A stretch of 64,000 nucleotides of DNA. Source: Rattus norvegicus. Lineage: Eukaryota > Chordata > Mammalia > Rodentia > Muridae. This document shows positions 47,700-60,127 of this stretch, piece after piece. The stretch lies in contig NC_086026.1 of assembly GCF_036323735.1 (NCBI RefSeq), positions 49,382,039 to 49,446,038 of the forward strand. The letters are read 5' to 3'. A program made the translations under genes and the position numbers. A model generated the notes under the pieces. That model was not told the DNA's origin. It did not search any database and saw only the letters and a list, made by a program, of their open reading frames with translations. The first letter of the stretch is position 1. The number at the start of each line of letters is the position of its first letter.

Positions 47700-48820
47700 T
47701 CTGACTTTTCATTAGTCACCTTTGAGACAGTTCATACAAACTCAAGTACAACTCTATTCCATCTGATCTCAAATTCCTGCGCCCTTGACCATTTGCCATA
47801 TCATTAATAAAGTATTCTACCCATGAATCATGTGATTGATTCATGATTCACTTCACCGGTCAAATACCATTGATTTCCCTTCTTAGTGAAACTGAGAAAT
47901 TGAACATTTAGTAGGTAAAAGTGTAGGTTTTCAGATGAAGGCTAATTAATTACCTTAAGAATACAAGGATGATGGATACCAATTAGGACTCAGAAACTGT
48001 GAGTTCCTGAACTTCACTTATGAATAAACTTTCAGTGAGAACTTCTTTTCTCCCAGGACTATCTGAAGCTCATCCATGGGGACTAGTGTCTCAGAGGAGA
48101 CTAGAAAGGTGGCCTATTGACAAATCATTATTTTCAGAGAAGAAAACTTGGACTAGCATGAACTCGTCCATTAATCACACTCAAGGCAATTCTTCTAAAC
48201 ACTGAAGAATTTTCTTATTTCTTAAGCTATTTATGAAGAGAATTCAATGATGCTGAAAGGCACTGGCATTCATTTCTAACAAGGGGTTCATTTGCTTTAC
48301 CAGAAGAAAGAAACATTTTTGTTTGGATTATGCTGTCTTTCTAACAAAGACAGAAAGGTAGAACCGTGAGCAGAGGCACACTTCTGGACCAGAACTACTT
48401 TCTTGCACATCCTCAGTGCTGTGAGTATCTCTTGGCTACAGAGAAGGAAGAGTTATTGCTTAGTATAAGGTTCTGTTTGTCTCCAGAATGAATAAATAGA
48501 GTTAACATTGATGCATGGAGATTGATCATCAAGCAGATTCTAGCAGATGAAGTTCAGCCTCACAATGAAAAGTCATGACTACGCACCTAACCAGAATGTT
48601 GAGGCCTTGAAGGGATTTCAAATTAGCTATTTACTCAAGTTCTACTGTAGCAGCATCCTCAGGTAGTGATTCTAGTGAAATGTACACTACATAATATCCG
48701 TGCTTTAAGGCTCTATCGTGCTAAGACTCTTCAAGTTAACTCCATGACCAAAATCTTAAAAACTGGAATTTTCCTATGTCAACAATTAAAAACGTAAAAA
48801 ACAAGGTTTAGGACACTATT
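47700..48820. other. No gene seen
   Basis: Unassigned sequence. Short open frames lack similarity. Confidence 0.5.
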
Positions 48821-48833
48821 AAATTTTAGCTCA

Positions 48834-48922
48834 AGGGGTTGGGGATTTAGCTCAGTGGTAGAGCGCTTGCCTAGCAAGCCCAAGGCCCTGGGTTCGGTCC
48901 CCAGCTCCGAAAAAAAAATTTT
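48834..48922 (+). mobile_element. ID SINE
   Basis: A well-preserved ID core ('ggggttggggatttagctca' to 'cggtccccagctccg') with an A tail. The target duplication ttttagctca lies at 48824-48833 and 48923-48932. Confidence 0.95.
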
Positions 48923-48939
48923 TTTTAGCTCACATGCAG

Positions 48940-51900
48940 AAAAGAAAATACATATATTATTAACCCTTTTTTTTTTCTTCTTCTAAGGCAATGAAAAAAA
49001 TTTAAAAGGGCAAAGTCCTTTATTGCAACAACATTGCTTAGGAAAAATAACACAATCTCAAGATAGTCAAGGTTAAATGAGTTAAGAAAGACGTGTGTAC
49101 TCTGGCAATCTGGAATTTCTGGAAACAGAAACAAACAAAAAAAAAGAGGAAACACCATTTCCTGTTTTGGAAAAGATAGAGCAGGGAGATTTACATGCAG
49201 CAAAACCTTTTGAAGCCAGGCTTAACAGCAGACTTGGAGACACATTATGTAGTACATTGTCCCTGTTATGACAAGCATATACCACATATAAATGCAGACA
49301 TACATCGGTCTACATAAATGTATACACAACTGGGGGCATACTGTCAACAAGCTATGCACTTACATATCATTTAGCAAATGTCATTCAAGGGTTTATTTCA
49401 CACTCTGTTCTATGTATAGGTCCTGCAGATACTATTGAGATCCCTCAGCTTAGCATCTATGAATAAAGCCAAAAAAGATAATTCAGTTCCTTGAGTATTC
49501 AGATATAGATATGGCCAAATATAGACATGTCTAACAAGACATCCTTGTTAGAAGAATATAGATACAGTCTCTGGCTGGCCTGAATATAGAACTTTGAAGA
49601 TGACTTTTTATGGAGGAGACTCTACTAAGACCTCACCTAAGCTGAGATCTAGAAATCAAGTAGGACTTAGTCTGCAGTGAAGACAGTGGGAAAGAGCAAG
49701 GAGAGCCCATTGTGCAATAATAGAAAAGCAAAGGGAAGGGTGGTTCTCTCCAGGAATTAGAACAGGGTGAGCAAACTATGTCTACAAAGGGCCACATAGA
49801 AGATGTTTTAGTCACACTAGAGGCCTGTATGGTCCCTGTTGCAACTGCTCAAGTCTGACATTTAGCACAAAAGCAGGCAGATAACACCAAAGCAAGTGAG
49901 TCTGGCTGTGCTCCAATAGAACTGTGTTTACCAAACCAGGGTAGTCATTTGCCAAGCTTTGAATCCAAGAGATTATGTGTGGAACACAGAATAGGGAAAG
50001 AAGAAAACATGGCAGGTAAGGCTGCAAAAGTGGACAAGGTGAGGTCATCAATGCTATACTAAGAAGGATGTGAGCTACGAACCTTAGGACAATTCGAGCT
50101 GTGAGTAGGAAAGGGTGTAGGAGATGAGAAGAAAGAGCCCAGTTAGGGGCTGTACTTTTACACTGATGAAAGTTTAACAACACAGACTCAAACGCCAATA
50201 TGAAGAACAACCAAGCGGGGAATAAGGAGCTAACTCATTGATCTCCTGATCTCCTGAAAGGTGGAGGAGTGTCATTTCACTCTACACATCACAGCATTCC
50301 TAATGGGGAAATAAAATGTCCACACAATATAGTACTCAATTTTAGTAAACATATAAATCCAAGTGTTTAATCTAGTGTTTTAACTCTGAAGCCTTAGCTT
50401 CCTAAAGTTGATGGGGGTGGAGGGGCTGAGGGGTTGTTGTCACTTGTGTGTATGAAATATCCAGCTTCCTTCAGAAATATCAAAAAAAAGTCCACAGGGT
50501 GCTCCAAACTTTGCCCTGTGCAGCTGTCTGTTTCCTGATTAGTTCAGACTCAGCATCCCGTCTGTGGGCCACCACAGCATCTGCCACTCCTATTAGGATC
50601 ACTCCTCTCAGCGGGTTCTGGCCTTCCATTAGCACCTTTTTCTATTGCCACTCCAGGATCCCCTTTATTTCTGTACCAAGCTAGATCCTTTAGAGAAGGA
50701 GGGAGGAAATGGCTCTTTCTTATCTATACCTTGTGTGGTTACCTGGTTACCAGGTTGTTGCTATGAACAGGATCTCAAACAAACTCATGCAGAGACCACC
50801 TAGACTGACTCCGTAAAACTTAATTCCACCCGCACGTGTGTTAGGGATGAAGGGTGACCTCACACTGCCTACCTGTGAATCTTTCCATGTGAGCAAGGCT
50901 CAAGACCCTCCCCTACTAAAGTCGTATGACTCCACCTTCGGGGGGAAAAAAGCTGACTCCCAGCTCTAGCTCATATGAGACTCCTTACTCTGTACTTCAC
51001 GAACATTGGGTCTTTGACCCTGCCTAGTACTCAACCCTAAGACTCAGTTTATGCTTCTCTTTCTCTGACTCTATTCTCTGTCCATGTGTCTCTGGGCAAA
51101 GGGTATTTTCTGAGTCTCCCCCAAAGAAGCCTGTGTGTGACTCCACCAAGTGATTTTTCATTTACTAGGTGACGTTACAGTTATCATTCGGGATATTTAT
51201 ATATTCCTTAGTGGGCAACAGAATTTAAAACATAATGAGCTTCCGTCAAGTGCCTATGGAATCCATTCATCTGATCCTCCAAATAGCGTGTAGTATATAG
51301 CATATAGCACCAGGACATTTCATGCTGATCTAGAGAGGCTGCCACACTCCTCTATATGGGAAATGAAGGCAATTCCATGTCTACCCTAGATAAAAAGCCC
51401 AGGCAGATGGCCAGTTACATCAGTCATTAATGCAAAGTCAAAATTTCCTCCCTTTCTCCTTACCATTTCTTGAAAAGTACCCAGTTTATGATATTACAGA
51501 AGATAGCCTTGCCTTGATTGGGAGAAGAAAACTGATGAAATAGAGGAACCTTTCTCCCCAAATCTCTCAATGTTCACCTGCATTAGAGAGAAATTAATGG
51601 AGAGAAAGCCACCTATCAGAGAGCCGGAGGCATCCTCCTTTGAGCTGTTTTTGGTGTATTTTAGAACTGTACAGTTCATCTCCCAGTACTTTATCTTACA
51701 CATTTCCAAGAAAATGACAAGGAAAAAGACTCTCATTAACACTGGCTGTCATTTTACGCTTTCCTGGTGAACTTTACTAGAACCAAAGGCTTATCTTTTC
51801 GCTTATTTAGGTTAATGTCTACAGTTCTTTATCCAACATACACGAATTAGGTGTTTCCATATATCAAGTAACTGAGCTTACACATTTTAATCTAAGGACA

Positions 51901-52020
51901 TTTTTCTACTTCCTCCAGAGTCTTGTTTACTCAGTTTGTATCATTTGATAAGGTCCCCTTAAAGAAAGGACCTTAATTAGAATGTGGGCCCATTAACAAA
52001 CATTTGGTTTAAAGCTAAGC
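48940..52020. other. Long gene-free stretch
   Basis: About 3 kb without a recognised gene or clear repeat. Minus-strand frames at 49812-50210 and 48925-49203 lack recognised domains. Confidence 0.45.
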
Positions 52021-52029
52021 TTATAGTAC

Positions 52030-52148
52030 AAAATCACAAATACTCAGGAGAAGGACAAGAAGATGTACAAGGCCAGCCTGGGCAAAATAGCGAAGTCCAA
52101 ACTAACCAAGGCTAAGAGACTGTGTCTCAATCCTTTTCCCTTTCTCTC

Positions 52149-52183
<35 letters not shown>

Positions 52184-52185
52184 AG
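52030..52185 (+). mobile_element. B1-like SINE fragment with (CAA)n tail
   Basis: 'acaaggccagcctgggcaaa' and 'gagactgtgtctcaatcc' are 7SL-derived B1/proto-B1 features. The tail has become (CAA)n at 52149-52182. Confidence 0.75.
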
Positions 52186-52309
52186 AAATTGTAAAAGCAA
52201 ATAAAATTAAGGCATCTGCTCTAATTTTTATCCCACCCACTGATATAATAGCAATTATTATTTTTAGTTATTTTTATAAACACATGTAACATGGGTTCCC
52301 ATCACTGTA

Positions 52310-52400
52310 TCTGTACTAGGGACATAGCACAGGGATACAGTACTTGTCTATCATATCCCTGCTCCTAGGTTCAAACCTCAGCACCAGAAAAATATTTTTC
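52310..52400 (+). mobile_element. Old tRNA-derived (ID-like) SINE, weak
   Basis: 'agcacagggatacagtactt' with 'ggttcaaacctcagcaccag' has the A- and B-box layout of old ID-like elements. Strongly diverged. Confidence 0.4.
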
Positions 52401-52621
52401 TTTCAGAATGCAATATGGGTATAAGGGTTGATTTCTCATGAGCTCTCAGTTACATTTACATACATGCTTCGTATTTACACTATACTCACTTTAAGTCATT
52501 CTATGGCTTGTTGACAGGTAAGCTATTACATTTAAAATTATTATTTTCTTAAGTATGTGAGTAAAAAAACTATCATTTTCAAGTTCACTTAATACTTTCA
52601 AACTCTATTAAGAGCTGGTTT

Positions 52622-52802
52622 GAGGCCAGCAAGGTGGCTTAGCAAGTAGAGGTGCTTCGACAGCCTGACGACCTGAGTTCAATCTGCAGAATCCACACAG
52701 TAAAAGGAGAGAACCAACTCCCTCGAGGTTTCCTTTAACTCTTGCACGTGTGCCATGGGCATGTTGCACATGTGCCCACTCATAAATAAATGGAAGTTTA
52801 AG
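52622..52802 (+). mobile_element. B2/B3-type SINE
   Basis: 'ggccagcaaggtggcttagc', 'gacgacctgagttcaatctg' and a 3' end with 'ataaataaatgg' are typical of a rodent B2/B3 element. Confidence 0.75.
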
Positions 52803-52983
52803 AATTCAAAGTTGGTTTAGGAGCCCAAAGTCAGATCATCAATCAGTAAGGGAACAATGCCTACTGGATATGTATATATGGAGAAAGAGGGTCCTGAAAT
52901 ACAGCCATGTCCTGAAGGACCACGATACAAATCTATTGCTGTTGATATTCCAACTCTCCTTGACTATGGTCTAAAATAAAAAG

Positions 52984-53075
52984 CAGGCTGGAGCTGTGGC
53001 TCCACGATAGAGGGTTTGTCTAGCATGCATAAAGCCCTGAGGTACATTATCAGCACCAGGGACTGAATAAATGAG
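52984..53075 (+). mobile_element. Old ID-like SINE
   Basis: 'ggctggagctgtggctccac', 'gggtttgtctagcatgcat' and 'tcagcaccaggg' follow the ID consensus order with many changes. It lies about 200 bp upstream of the Or6x1 start codon. Confidence 0.65.
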
Positions 53076-53279
53076 TGAGTAAATGAGTGAATGATTGGAT
53101 AGATGAATGACTAGCAGTTAATAGCCAACTATTTTTAAGTTTTTCTGTTATTCATAAGAGATACATCTAAAATATAAACTAACAACCAATATCTCTTGAC
53201 TAGAATCGTCATCATTATCATGGTCATCGTCAGATTCTAAGAACTACATCCTTGCTGTCTTCCTGGGAGATCAAAGGAC

Positions 53280-54218
53280 ATGAGAAATGGCACTGCAATC
53301 ACTGAGTTCGTCCTCCTAGGCTTCCCTGGCATCCAAGGCTGGGAAGCCCTTCTCTTCATATCGATCTTTCTCATCTACGTATTAACCCTTTCAGGCAATG
53401 GACTCATTATCGTTATTGTCTGGGTTGAGCCCAGGCTTCAAACTCCAATGTACTTTTTTCTTTGCAACTTAGCCTTCCTAGAGATCTGGTATACCACCAC
53501 CGTCATCCCAAAATTGCTAGAAACTTTTGTGGTATCAAAAACAATCATCTGCACTGCCTGCTGTCTGCTACAGGCCTTCTTCCACTTCTTCCTGGGCACC
53601 ACTGAATTCTTGATTCTGGGCAGCATGTCTTTTGACCGCTACCTGGCCATCTGTAAGCCCCTCCGTTACCCCACCATTATGACCAGCAACCTCTGCCTAC
53701 AGCTGGCCCTCAGCTCCTGGCTAGCAGGCTTCACCATCGTCTTTTGTCAGACAATGCTGCTTGTACAGTTGCCATTCTGTGGCAACAATGTCATCAACCA
53801 CTTCTACTGTGACGTGGGTCCCATCTTGAAAGCTGCCTGTGCAGACACCAGCATATTGGAACTACTTGGTCTCCTGGCAACCATCATTGTGATCCCAGGG
53901 TCACTCCTCTTTACCATCATTTCTTACATCTACATCTTATCCACCATCCTACGGATCTCCTCCGCATCTGGCCGCCAAAAGGCTTTTTCTACGTGTGCCT
54001 CTCACCTGACAGTAGTCTCTCTGCTCTATGGAGCTGTCTTATTCATGTACCTGAGACCCACAGCACACTCCTCCTTTAAGATTAATAAGGTGGTGTCCGT
54101 GCTAAACACTATCCTCACACCCCTTCTTAATCCCTTTATTTATACCATAAGAAACAAAGAAGTGAAGGGGGCCCTAAGAAAAGCCATTACTTGTGCAAAC
54201 ACCCATCATGCAAAGTGA
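53280..54218 (+). CDS. Or6x1: Or6x1, class II odorant receptor (intact, 312 aa)
   Basis: A single-exon GPCR reading frame highly similar to human OR6X1 along its length (start 'MRNGT', end 'THHAK'-like). It has an N-glycosylation site NGT at residue 3, GN at 39-40 in TM1, PMYFFL at 56-61, 'MSFDRYLAICKPL' at 116-128 (the DRY box), Cys177 in extracellular loop 2, 'KAFSTCASHL' at 234-243 in TM6 and 'PLLNPFIYTIRNKEV' from 281 in TM7. Length is normal for the family. It would couple to Golf at the cilia of olfactory neurons; the ligand is unknown. Such genes usually have a non-coding exon several kb upstream, which I cannot locate. Confidence 0.96.
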   Translation: MRNGTAITEFVLLGFPGIQGWEALLFISIFLIYVLTLSGNGLIIVIVWVEPRLQTPMYFFLCNLAFLEIWYTTTVIPKLLETFVVSKTIICTACCLLQAFFHFFLGTTEFLILGSMSFDRYLAICKPLRYPTIMTSNLCLQLALSSWLAGFTIVFCQTMLLVQLPFCGNNVINHFYCDVGPILKAACADTSILELLGLLATIIVIPGSLLFTIISYIYILSTILRISSASGRQKAFSTCASHLTVVSLLYGAVLFMYLRPTAHSSFKINKVVSVLNTILTPLLNPFIYTIRNKEVKGALRKAITCANTHHAK

Positions 54219-54669
54219 AACCTTCAGTACACCAGTAGGAGCCTAATGCAGATATTAATACAGACCCGATAGGCAAACTTGTAGAAGAGTCTGACAAAGG
54301 TCTCCCCATAAATATCAGAAATTCTAGTACAATGTTATCTAAAAAAAAAAAAACAGAGCTATGAAAGTAAACTGTGGTGGGTAGGGTCCCCATTTAATTA
54401 TCTAAAATGAATTTATATTTGTTATGTATAGATGAGCTGGGATTTCTCCTTAAAGAGGATAAGTCTCCTAAATCTTCAACCAAAATGTGTTAAGGTTCTC
54501 TAAGATACATGAGGCAGAACTCAGGACTTGCTCAGTTACCTGCCGAAAGGGAAAGAGCAAAGGCAGACAAATGGCAGTAAGTTTTAAAGTGTGTGAAGAC
54601 TTTTGCCCTCATTTATTGATAACTGTTAGATTTCTGAGGCAGCAGGAAGAGACAGGACATCTGGATTTC

Positions 54670-54675
54670 AATAAA
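54670..54675 (+). terminator. Candidate Or6x1 polyadenylation signal
   Basis: AATAAA about 450 bp past the Or6x1 stop codon, the first canonical signal downstream in sense orientation. Confidence 0.4.
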
Positions 54676-54689
54676 CAGGGCTGTGTTCA

Positions 54690-55595
54690 TTAGCACACAT
54701 AGTGAGGGGCAGCCTCTCTCCCAGGGGAAACTTGGGGTCTGCCATGAAAAAGGCTGGCTTTGAGCCTTTATGGGGGCAGGGTAAAGGGCTGGGAATGAGG
54801 AAGTTGTTGCAGCCATAGGGGACTGCATGTCTCTCCTTTCTGAAAGTATGGGCCCGAGGGAGATAAGCTATCGTGGGAGAGTGTCTTTACAGTCATTCCT
54901 TGTTGTGCTGACCCCTAAGGCTTAGCAAAGTCATCTGTAATCTCATAGGAATCCTATTTTACCACTGAGACACTCTATCAATAACTGTATCTTGCTGTCC
55001 CATGCACAAGGCATCCCATGCCTCATTTTCTCAACCCTATTGCTTTACCCTAAGAGAAATACACCAGAGTCTCCTTATCAGTGCTGATGGTCTTTCAAAA
55101 ATGTCTAAAACGAACCCACTTTCTGTTTGATCAGACATTAATAAGGCCCCCTCTACCTTGACATGATACACAATTTTAGGCAAGATGATTCCACTCCCAG
55201 ATAGTACAAAAGCTCGAGGGCATCTTGTAAAAAGTTCTGATTCCTATTTTGTGGCTTATTTCAGTTTCTAGAATTTAGTCCCAGTAGTGAAGGCACAAAC
55301 ACAAGATGTCTCAGAGCTAATACCACTGAGAACCTTAGTTGGAAAATTCCACTTCCGGTTTCTGTGACGGTCATGACTCTGAAAGCTCACTTGCAGATTT
55401 AACGTGCAGAGCCCCTAAGAAGCAAACACACACTTGGCCATGATATCTGTCAAAACTCTAATGATGACTCCAGTGATTTAGCTTGTGGAAATGAATATGA
55501 AATACGCCCTTTTCCCGACGAGGAAGACTACCATTTAAAGCTCATCAAAACTCAATATTTTAGAGAGATTACTGCACATTCCTTTTGGTATTAAA
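54690..55595. other. No gene seen
   Basis: No recognised gene or repeat downstream of Or6x1. Confidence 0.5.
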
Positions 55596-55599
55596 TTGA

Positions 55600-55601
<2 letters not shown>

Positions 55602-55642
<41 letters not shown>
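55602..55642. repeat. (CA)n microsatellite
   Basis: About 20 CA units. Confidence 0.97.
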
Positions 55643-55644
<2 letters not shown>

Positions 55645-55649
55645 GTGTG

Positions 55650-57320
55650 TGAGAAAAGTGTTATTATCTCAATCGCTGTGCCTTATGCTCACTAATCAGA
55701 ATAGCCACGTTGGAATTGATCCGGGCAAACGGTCATTTGGAGGGAAAGTGAGAATTAATCCCATGAATTTTACCCAAAGCCATCTTGAAAATAGTCAAAA
55801 CTGTCTTGAATAAGAACCTAGAGTCATATTTAACAGTCTACAGAGAATAAAGTCTCGGTGATGAAAGGAAGAGAACAAAGGACCAAACATGGTTGAGGGA
55901 AAGTCTGTGTCTATTTCACGGGGCCAAGGGATGCCCAGATAACTGGACAAAATCTGTCTGTCCCTACACACCCTTGCCACGTACGTGCGCATGGAACTTG
56001 TCAGCACTTGAATCAGTGGGTCTCAGTCAACCTGTTGAGGGCTGAATATAAAAGGCAGGAGAGAGAGAGATACTTTCTTTTGGGGCAAGGCATCGTTTCA
56101 TCCTGATATACCAAGAACCTGATTCTCGTGCCCGCTGATGCAGGGTTCACAGCGACACCACCCACCTTCACCTATCTGTTCTGGGGCTGAATGTCACCAC
56201 CAGTTTCTCAGTTCTCCATTCTGCAGTCTACCCAGATCCTGTACCGTCTCAGCCTCCATAACTGGAGGAGCAAATTCTCATGCTAAATCTTCATTAGCTG
56301 GTACCCTTCTCGGAGTACTTAGCCTCATGAACAATAAAATTTTAAAATGGACTAAGAAGAAACCTCAAAGACAATTTTATTAGACAAAAAAAAAAATACC
56401 CGAGTAGGCAAACTGTACATTTCCACCCCCGCCTAGAGAAGAAAGATAGACAAGAGGAAGAAAAGAAACCTGACATTTGTGAGCTGTCACATAGTATGGG
56501 GGAGGGAGGTACTTCAGAAAATGATGGAAAGACACAAAGTAACAGAAAAAGAGTATTTTGACTCTGGCCAATGTCCTAAGAAAAATATTTTTTAAAAAAA
56601 AAGAAAGAAAAGAAAAGAAAAAGGAGGAGAGGAGGAGGAGGAAGGGAGGAAGGGAAAAAACTATACCAGAGCCAGGACTCAGAAGGGCAGACAGACCTTT
56701 CCATCCTAGCACTGTCTCTGCCTTTACTGAACAGAATCGGGTTTCTGAAAAAGTACATTATCTCATTAAAGGGATAGCTTCGCCAACTCCTGTGTCTTTT
56801 ACCACGGTATAAGTGAACCTGCATGCTGGAGGGGTGATCCCCTAGTCAAGTAATTGGCTTGTCACAACTGAATTATGACTCAGGATTGTCTGGTCTCTAT
56901 CCAGGCTAAAGGTAGATTCTACTCTTTGGACCAAAGAAAAACAGTTTTCCCGTTGGGGCCACCACAGAGCCCTGTAACATTCTCTGCTGAACTGTAACTG
57001 CCTCTCTAGCAAAAGCGATTGACATCTCCAGTTCAAAGTATTCTGAACAGTCTATAGCAGCTTGTCCAATGGATTGAAATGGTTTTCAAGAAATAGCTGA
57101 AAGGAGAAGGCTTACACATGTCACCGTGTGACATTCAGGGCAAAACTGACTATAGAAATGTTTGTGGCAAAGACAAAAATGAGCAATTCAGCTCAGGGAA
57201 GGCAGTGGCAAAGAGGCATCAAAATAGCACACAAAGTCCAATAGAGAACACCACCAATCTCTTACTGAGCTTCCGTCTACATTGCAGTTTTTTAGTTCTA
57301 AGACCAACAGTTTGAGGGGG
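55650..57320. other. No gene seen; contains a purine run
   Basis: No recognised gene. A purine-rich AAAG/GGA run lies at about 56595-56660. This is the flank upstream of the CpG island. Confidence 0.5.
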
Positions 57321-57323
57321 TTT

Positions 57324-57324
<1 letters not shown>

Positions 57325-57379
<55 letters not shown>
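57325..57379. repeat. (GTT)n microsatellite
   Basis: About 18 tandem GTT units. Confidence 0.97.
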
Positions 57380-57380
<1 letters not shown>

Positions 57381-57739
57381 TGTGGTTTTTCAAGATGGAC
57401 AGAGTTGACGGGTAGATGTTCTGACGGCCCCTGCAACAGCTGTGCATGAAGGAGCTAGCATTCAAACCCAAATCTTTCTTTTTTTCTTTCTTCCACGCTT
57501 AAAGGAAAAGAAAACTGTGTGAGAAGGGGCTTCTCTTGTGGAGATGTAGATACCAAAACCAACATGAAAGGTGAAAACAAAACACTGTAGGAGGTGGGCA
57601 ATGAATCCCAAGCCTAGGGGGTTGACTGATTTGCCGCAAAGGGGACTGGCCATAGAGGGCAGCAGTCCAGGGAATGCTTGTCCAGCACGGGTCTCACTGG
57701 AGCAGCCCCAGGCTTCAACCAACAGAAACACAACGAGTG

Positions 57740-58270
57740 GACCAAACCTCCCACAGCCTAGACAGGCTCCAGCACCGCCTGGAGGTGGGGCGAGCGGTCG
57801 CTTCCGCTTCCGGACGCGGAGGCCCCACGTGTTCCGACCCGCTGGGCCCCGCGCGACTCGGATCCCGCTCCGCTCTTTTGGCCGGGAGTGGGTGGGGGAG
57901 CACCGGGCAGGGGAGGAGCCGCTGGAGCCGCGGGAGACGTGAGTGTCGGGGACCTGGCCGGCGAGCGGGCACCGTAGCGGGCGGGGAATGAGGGCCGGGA
58001 AGGGCGGGAGCGTAGGGAGGGGCAGCAGACCCCGCCCCCCTGGTGCCGGGGGACAGCGCCCACCTGGGAAGGGGTGGCGGCGGGGTCCCCGCGGCCTGGG
58101 CGTTGTAGCCATGTCACCTCCTCGCGGCCGGAGCCGGGACGTCCGGAGACAAGGGTGGCGCTCCAGGCTTCTCTGCCCAGCTACCACCTCCTTTCGCCCC
58201 CTCCTGGGGCCTGCGGACATGCACTGTGCCCCTCGGATTTCGTCCATGCCAACCGCTCCGGCGCCCTAAA
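57740..58270 (+). promoter_or_regulatory. Zfp202: CpG island, probable Zfp202 promoter
   Basis: The only clearly CpG-rich segment in the window. It has an ETS/GABP-type 'cttccgcttccgg' (57801-57813), a CACGTG E-box (57826-57831) and several GC boxes (for example near 57978 and 58033), with no TATA box: a housekeeping-type promoter. In human the gene next to OR6X1 on the side away from TMEM225 and in the same orientation is ZNF202, a SCAN-KRAB zinc-finger repressor, hence the assignment. No ZNF202 coding sequence lies in the window. Confidence 0.65.
57840..57938 (+). other. Zfp202: Probable Zfp202 first (non-coding) exon, 3' end defined
   Basis: The exon end is set by a strong donor, gggagac|gtgagtgtc, at 57938/57939. 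The start is not determinable and is placed in the densest CpG part after the ETS and E-box sites. No conserved reading frame is recognised, so it is treated as 5' UTR. Identity with Zfp202 rests on gene order. Confidence 0.5.
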
Positions 58271-58709
58271 AGCCAGTGGAGAGTAGTCTGGGCCCCTTGA
58301 CACCCACCTTCCATTCTCATCAGACTTTTCACTCAGCATCTCACATTGCTCCAGAGCCCTCCCTGCAGGTTTTGCCTTCCCTCCTTCCCAGCGAACCCCG
58401 CCCCCTTCACTTGCGATCTTATCACCTGTGATCCATGCCAGTGGTTGGAGACTGTCTAGCTGTCTAGTGTGTGCCTCTCACCTGGCTTAGTGACAGACCC
58501 AGAACTTCCCTGTAGAGCTAGAGGCTACTGTCTGCGCTTGCAACTTCTCCCTTCCTACCCTTGACAGCCAGTTCGGGGACCTCTTCGCCTCGTCTCACCA
58601 TCTGTCGGACTTTTCATAGTGAACTGAAAGTTTGCTAGTTTATATTCCGTGGCCATCCTGGTTCTCTCACACACTTTCTTCTCTCTGAGCCGTGACTGTC
58701 TTGTATCTT

Positions 58710-59148
58710 TTTTAAAAAAAAAAAAAATTGGATATTTTATTTATTTACATTTCAAATGTTATCCCCTTTCCCAGTTTCCCCTCTGGAAACCCCCTCTCCC
58801 ATCCTCCCTCCCCCTGCTTCTATGAGGGTGCTCACCCACCCACTCCCGCCTCCCTGCCCTGGCATTTCCCTACACTGGGGCATCAAGCCTTCCCAAGACC
58901 AAAGTCCTCTCCTCCCACTGATGTCTGACAAGGCCATTCTCTGCTACATATGCGGCTGGAGCCATGGGTCTCTCCATATGTATTCTTTGGTTGGTGGTTT
59001 AATTCCTGGCAACTCTGGGGAGGGGGGTGTCTAGTTGGTTGATATTGTTCTTCCTATGGGTTGCAAACCCCTTCAGCTCCTTCAGTCCTTTCTCCATTGG
59101 GGACCCTGTGCTTAGTCCAATAGTTGGCTGCAAGCACAAATACAGGAG
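58710..59148 (-). mobile_element. Short L1 insertion with 14-bp target duplication
   Basis: A T/A-rich left end and 'tatttacatttcaaatgtta' mark the 3' end of an antisense L1, truncated to 440 bp of 3' UTR. A perfect 14-bp duplication, ctgtcttgtatctt, lies at 58696-58709 and 59149-59162. It would lie in Zfp202 intron 1. Confidence 0.93.
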
Positions 59149-59592
59149 CTGTCTTGTATCTTACACGCAGATAAAGCTGTCTGTTCTCTGTGCTGTATAT
59201 GTATATAGGCCCAGCTGATCTTGAACAGTCTTGGTCTTAGACAGAAGTACCACATCCAGGGTTTTGCTGACAGGCTATCCTATCCACAGTCTGCAGGTGA
59301 AAGCCAGGCAAGCTTGTGACACGGAAGTCACAAGGCATCTCTGTTTGCAGGTCTTCTTTGAAGCAGCCCCATGGACTTTAATCCAGAAAACAATTTCAGT
59401 GAGGTGTCAGGATGGCTATGGGAGGCTTGTTGGGAGAAGCAAGTGACAGTGGAATACTTTGGGGCCGTCAATCTTGAGAAAGTTTCTGCCATTGCTGCCT
59501 AACATAAAGAGTGGGCAGGGCTACAGCAAAGTGGTGCATTTTTCTTCCTAAGACCAGCTACTGACCTCTCCTCCCGTCTCCTATACACGTAG

Positions 59593-59691
59593 CCTTTGCA
59601 TTGTGTCTGTATAGTGGCAAGAGACAGTCATTCCAAGGCCAGAAAGATCTGCATCACTATTGAGGGACTCGTGTCATTTCAGAACATACAG
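59593..59691 (+). other. Candidate second non-coding exon of Zfp202
   Basis: A 99-nt segment between a polypyrimidine tract and acceptor (cgtctcctatacacgtag) and a strong donor (catacag|gtgagg). No clear reading frame. Position about 1.65 kb after the CpG-island donor is compatible with a 5' UTR exon. Not supported by any remembered transcript. Confidence 0.3.
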
Positions 59692-60127
59692 GTGAGGTGA
59701 CTGCCGCTTGACACCAACACAAAACAGCTCTAGACTTTCTGCTTCATTGTCCTCTCCTTGCTTGAACATAGCCGTCACTTGATAAGTTTGTGTTTTCTGC
59801 ATGAAACCTCATCTTTACTTCCTTTGCCCAGGTAGTGGGTATCGAGTTGAAAGCACCTGAATCTGTACGTAAGACTGAGGTGGTGCTCTGCGTTCTGTAC
59901 TGGTCACTTTGAGAACCGCTGTTTTTGGCCAGACTTCCCTCGAGGCACCTGCCTTACAGAGGTTTGAGCACAAAGACTTGCAAATACTAGTAGTGTTGGG
60001 TAATCTTTGATGGGTGGTCTTACCATTCGAGCTTGAGTTATTTGTGAAGTTAAATGCCTTTAAGACAGAAAGCCAAATGTTGTATCATCTTTCATGGCAA
60101 GTTGAGATGAAATACTGAAAAGGATTG

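Noticed and set aside
57462..58247. 261-codon minus-strand open frame across the CpG island
   Set aside because: GC-rich islands are stop-poor in several frames. Composition is Pro/Arg/Gly/Ser-rich and no domain is recognised; overlapping frames on both strands are equally open.
59682..59691. 9-nt microexon between atttcag and gtgagg
   Set aside because: A longer exon starting at 59593 explains the donor better; a 9-nt exon is possible but unsupported.
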